Assembly: GCA_003118195.1 (NCBI GenBank)
Contig: BEXV01000438.1
Span: 58,881-122,880 of the forward strand
DNA from: Hemicentrotus pulcherrimus
Taxonomy: Eukaryota > Echinodermata > Echinoidea > Camarodonta > Strongylocentrotidae
Length of the DNA: 64,000 nt
Reading direction: 5' to 3'
The translations under genes and the position numbers were made by a program. Below, in pieces: positions 60,001-64,000 of the stretch. Positions within the stretch are counted from its first letter, which is position 1. Every line of letters starts with the position of its first letter. The notes under the pieces were generated by a model, which saw only the letters and a program-made list of their open reading frames with translations, ran no database searches and had not been told where the DNA came from.

Positions 60001-61694
60001 AGTCCTTACATCTCTGTGTTCAGTGTAACTTAAACGTGCTATGAATAACAAGTGCTTTTACTTCCCTCGATGGTGTATCCGTGAACGTTATTTCGTTTTG
60101 TCATTACATATCACACGTTAATTGGATTTATTTGAAGAAAACTAGACACTATATGTAATAAGGTGCTCATGAAAAATAACTCATGTATGTTTTTTATTGT
60201 TATTTAATTATTGTTATCATGATAATCATTATTATTATCGTATTTATGTTCAAGTGCCTTTTCACGGTGCCAAAATATACGTATGATCGTGCCAAAGTCA
60301 TGATTTTTCTGTTTTCATTGATAAAAGTGTTTAAGTCTACACTAAAGATTTATTTTGAATAGTTGGAGAAGTTGTCACTATCTTTTTAATTGTTTTTTTA
60401 TTCGATTGATTTTTAAGATAGCACTGTGGCACGTTTGGGTTTTGTTTTGATGAAATCTACTATTATATTCATTTGTTGCCTTTTCACTCTTTTTCCATAA
60501 TGGGCGCTGGACAACATTCGATGTATAGATTTTTTTAAATAGCAAATGTATACTTGCTATTCGACTATTGTAGAACCGAAACTGATTTGTGTAGTACCAT
60601 TTTGAATTTACCATATAATATAAACGAGTTCTTCCCCATAACCCCATAACATTGATCATAGTTTGTTTAACAAACAAATTAATTTGTTTAACAAAGCCGT
60701 CCAGTTTAAGCGCCATTATGTTTGAGAAAAGGCGGCAAAGTGAAATCCTTTGCGCATTTTAAGGTGTATTATCTAATACACCTTTATGTTATAAATACTT
60801 TGCAATGTCAGACATAATATAAACCTGTCTATTTGTGTATGTGCGTGTTTTTGTACAGTTATTTGTGAGTTTCAAAGTATATATGTCGTCATTCGATCAA
60901 AATAAAATCATGCGAGAATCTTATTCGTACATGTATTTGTAAATATTTCAACATATCCATATTTGTACAAAGACACAAATAATTAAGGATCATACTTATT
61001 ACGCCTTCTTCTATTGAAAGGAAAATGTGTATTTATTTCGTATGTCGTTGTAAGTTGTTCTTTAACTATATAATTAAATGCCTGTTTGAGATATAAAATA
61101 CATTTCTCCGTTTATCCTCATTGTCTTTTTAATCAACGATTTTGTTTCCATACCTCTCTCTCTTTCTCTCTTTCTCCCTATCCATCTGTCACCTCATCTC
61201 TTCACCTTCTCCTACTCCGCCTTTCTTTCTCTATCTGTCTTTTCTACTTTACATTTTCCCATCCGAGCAATTTTCCAAAGTCGCTTTATCGTCTGAACCC
61301 ATTTCCATTCATATCTTATCATGTCGAAAAGTGAGGCGATGAGGTAGTATTTGACACGAGTCGACGAGTTCTAGAGAAAAGAAAAGTGAAAGAGCGAGGA
61401 AAACTAAAGAGCACACAAAAAAGAGGAGAGATGAAAATTTAGAGAAGAAGAAATCATGAGAAAAGGGTTGACATAGAGAGGAGAAGAAATAAAATCATGC
61501 TTAGACTAGAGTTTGCAAAATATAATGACCAAAGATATGAAAAATTAACATCCAGAACGTAGAGCAAATAATGCTCATGAACATTAAGTAATTTACAAAA
61601 TCAAGAGAAGAAAAGGGAAAATAATCGGTAGCATAAACGCGGGTGGGTATGACATCAAAGACACAAACCGATACAGATAGGTAAATAGAGAATG

Positions 61695-61725
<31 letters not shown>

Positions 61726-61881
61726 AGAAGAGATATACAGAATGAAAGATAATACAAAGTATGGGAAAACACACTGGATGCAGAAGGAAGCCAGGAAAAT
61801 GGGGTAAAGATTAATAGAAGGACAAATGAGGAGTGATAGAGGACAGAGAGAAAAAAAAAGCAGCACATAGAGAGAGAGCGC

Positions 61882-61945
<64 letters not shown>

Positions 61946-62769
61946 GAGAAAGAGAGAGATGGAGGCAGTGAGTGAGAGACGGGTGGGATAATACAAACAG
62001 GCAACGGATACTCAAAATTAATCTCTCAGAACAAAAGGGAAACAAATAAAAATGAAAATTATAATTATATTGAATATTAAAAAATCAATGAATAAAATCT
62101 AGGTACGATTCAGTGGCAGAAGGACTGCAGAGACGTGAATGGGATGCTCATTATGAAATGGTATGGCGACAACCCAGTCGGATTACCCGAGACCTAAATC
62201 TATGACGTCCCTCTTGCTAAGCCCATCATACATCATACTCATTTTCTCTTGATCGTCGATACGACGAGGAGAGGAGAGTATTACCGATTCGGATACGGGA
62301 AATTTTGGATTTTACCTCTTTAGAATACGCGAACATAATTCAACACGGTTCGAGTCTATATTGTAGAGAAAATTGCAAACGTACCAAAGATTTTAAAGAG
62401 CAAAGGAAGACGAAAATATCCATTTTGAATGATACAAAGAATCTATTTATCTCCCAAGCAATTTGGACATGAACTATAAAAAAAGAAAAATTATGAGCAG
62501 TAAGCATGGAAAGTAAATGAAAGTAGATCTCTGGTGAAAATTAACCTAGCAATAAATAAAAAGGTGATGCAGTTTCTTTATCTGAAATATGTATAGCTAT
62601 TTATCTTTTGTTTATATTTGTGTTTTTATTTTATTTTTATTATTACTTTTTTTTCTAATCTTTGTTTTTACATATTGCTATGAATGCGTTGGGAACCCCA
62701 TTGTAGTTCCCCATTTCATGTTCTAAATTTGTTTTTGAAATATGTTGTATCTTTTGTATCAATGTATTT
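57036..62769. other. Downstream intergenic DNA: no gene seen
   Basis: Contains a G+C-richer island at about 57720-58090, AT-rich sequence to 61080, and GA/CT tracts at 61150-61230 and 61690-61965. Open frames in the island overlap in two frames and show no domain. The frames in the GA tracts are simple sequence. Confidence 0.5.
61690..61965. repeat. GA-rich microsatellites (two long tracts)
   Basis: GA runs at about 61693-61721 and 61869-61965, the second with short interruptions. Minus-strand Ser/Leu frames across them are artefacts. Confidence 0.9.
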
Positions 62770-63143
62770 ATAAAAGATAAAGATCAGTTCTGGTCATGCG
62801 ATTGCATTGTGAAAGAAACGTTGTGGAATCGATCAGAAAAAGGTTGATCATCTAGCATATGAGTATTGGTGTGTACTGGAAGGTTCTGGAATCATCAAAA
62901 TGACAAGAAATTTGGCCCAGTCTTGTTAAAGTTACAAACACCGTCCACAGAAAGATGTATATTATATCTATCACATCCAAATAGATAAACTAATTTACCA
63001 AATATATCAATTAGTAGGCGGTTTCCCGGCAAATTTTTTATCATGTATTAGTCAAAACATATTCTTTCACATGATTGGTAATAGGAGCTTCCATTTCATT
63101 TTTTATAAATTGGGGCATTTCCAATACTGGTCTTCACCTTGAA
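62770..63143 (+). mobile_element. TTAA-type MITE, copy B (about 374 bp)
   Basis: Same family and orientation as 28135-28508. Shared blocks include TTGCATTGTGAAAGAAACGT, TTAGTAGGCGGTTTCCCGGC and TAGTCAAAACATATTCTTTC. The ends are eroded (ATAAAGATCAGT at the left, ACTGGTCTTCACCTTGAA at the right), so the flanking TTAA is no longer intact. Confidence 0.85.
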
Positions 63144-63335
63144 CTGAGAATGAAATAAATGAGAATTGAATTTATTGAATTGAATTGAAGTCGGTGTTCC
63201 ACGTTACCATGATAACTGAATTATATTACTGTACACATTATTCATTGATAAGTCCATGCTTACATGACATCAACAAGAAAAAGTGAAATATTTAGATGAA
63301 GATAAATATGAAATCGGTGTGTTTGTCCATCTCAG

Positions 63336-63450
63336 AATGTTTGAGGTCATGCATAGCTTTATGATCCCCAGGGACACCGCTCCCATTTTGCCNAATGTTT
63401 GAGGTCATGCATAGCTTTATGATCCCCAGGGACACCGCTCCCATTTTGCC
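63336..63450 (+). repeat. 57-bp exact tandem duplication separated by one N
   Basis: 63336-63392 and 63394-63450 are identical, with a single N at 63393 between them. This is the pattern left when two overlapping contig ends are joined without merging. Confidence 0.95.
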
Positions 63451-63535
63451 TGGCAAATTGAGACATCTTGTCTGGGCTCGGATCGGAAACATTCAATAAC
63501 AAATCTTTATCCTTACCAGTCAAAACTGATGGGGG

Positions 63536-63940
63536 ATGATGAATGGCGGGGTAGAGGGGCGGGGTAGAGGGGCGGGGGAGTGGAGGGATGAAAGGATAAG
63601 GGATTGGAAGGATTGAGGGGAGGGGAAAATGGGGAGGAAGCGGTTTGGGAGGGGATGTCAGGAGGAAGGAGGGATGGATGGTTGAGTTTAGATTGAGAAG
63701 AGGATGGGTCATCATGGGTGGATGGAGGAATGTAGGGGCTGGAGGATTGGTTGATGGAGGAATGAACGGGTGGAAGATTGGTGGATGGAGGATGAAGTGG
63801 TGGAGGTTGGGTGGTTGGATGGAGAGTAGGAAGTGGATGCGGATTGAGAAGTGGTTGAGCGGACAAATAAATGAATCGATAATTGGGTGAATAAGTGGAT
63901 TTGTGAATGAACAGATAGATAGATATGTACAAATATGGAA
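63536..63940. repeat. GGATGG/GGAGG-rich minisatellite
   Basis: About 400 bases of GGATGGAGGAATG, GGTGGATGG and GGGGAGGGG-type units with strong G bias on the + strand, running nearly to the window end. The Pro/His-rich minus-strand frames over it are simple sequence. Confidence 0.8.
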
Positions 63941-64000
63941 GAATGAGTAAAGGGGCCGTGCAGTGGAAGGGTGCATATGAGGAAGGGTGTACATGCGGAG

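Noticed and set aside
61501..62045. Ser/Leu-rich minus-strand frames of 150-167 codons
   Set aside because: They translate GA microsatellites and exist in several frames at once.
63359..63994. Pro/His-rich minus-strand frame of 211 codons
   Set aside because: It translates the GGATGG minisatellite and crosses the artefactual duplication with its N.
1..64000. CRISPR arrays, intact transposase or reverse transcriptase, rRNA
   Set aside because: No regularly spaced direct repeats with unique spacers were seen, and no enzyme-like coding sequence was recognised on either strand.

Overview
The window is animal nuclear DNA, AT-rich and full of simple repeats and small transposon remnants. It holds one gene I can support: a three-exon gene on the + strand for a MyoD-family (myogenic regulatory factor) bHLH protein of 262 residues. 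An N-terminal His/Cys motif ending in a Trp and a Cys pair, the myogenic basic region, the HLH and a C-terminal helix III are all present. Protein composition, the single MRF-type gene and the style of the dispersed repeats point to an echinoderm, most likely a sea urchin (MyoD1/SUM-1). Species cannot be fixed from the window.

Layout. 1-18250: intergenic DNA upstream of the gene, with a long acidic-looking TCA triplet repeat (3826-4386), a GGT minisatellite (10846-11075), a 479-base assembly gap (12112-12590), a degenerate GGAAACA-type repeat field (about 12830-13410), a 767-bp TTAA-bounded inverted-repeat element carrying a tRNA-derived SINE (14841-15607), and a 118-bp perfect repeat ending at a single N (17586-17703). 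18251-18867: TATA box, inferred start site and a 5' leader with three tiny upstream ORFs, one of them a bare AUG-stop. 18868-19443: exon 1 (residues 1-192, whole bHLH). 19444-52360: a 32.9-kb first intron with MITEs, SINE fragments, microsatellites and clusters of MyoD-type E-boxes that could be enhancers. 52361-52442: the 82-base exon 2. 52443-56364: intron 2. 56365-56495: exon 3 with helix III and the stop. A poly(A) signal lies at 57003. 57035-64000: downstream intergenic DNA with long GA/CT tracts, a third copy of a TTAA-bounded MITE, and an assembly-type tandem duplication around an N at 63393.

I see no second protein gene, no intact transposase or reverse transcriptase, no functional tRNA or rRNA, and no CRISPR array. 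The open frames elsewhere are mostly simple-sequence translations. No new molecular system is evident. The observations most worth following are the E-box clusters in intron 1, the AUG-stop upstream ORF, the TTAA-bounded MITE family present three times, the strong hairpin at 32421-32525, and two places where an exact repeat abuts a single N and the assembly should not be trusted.
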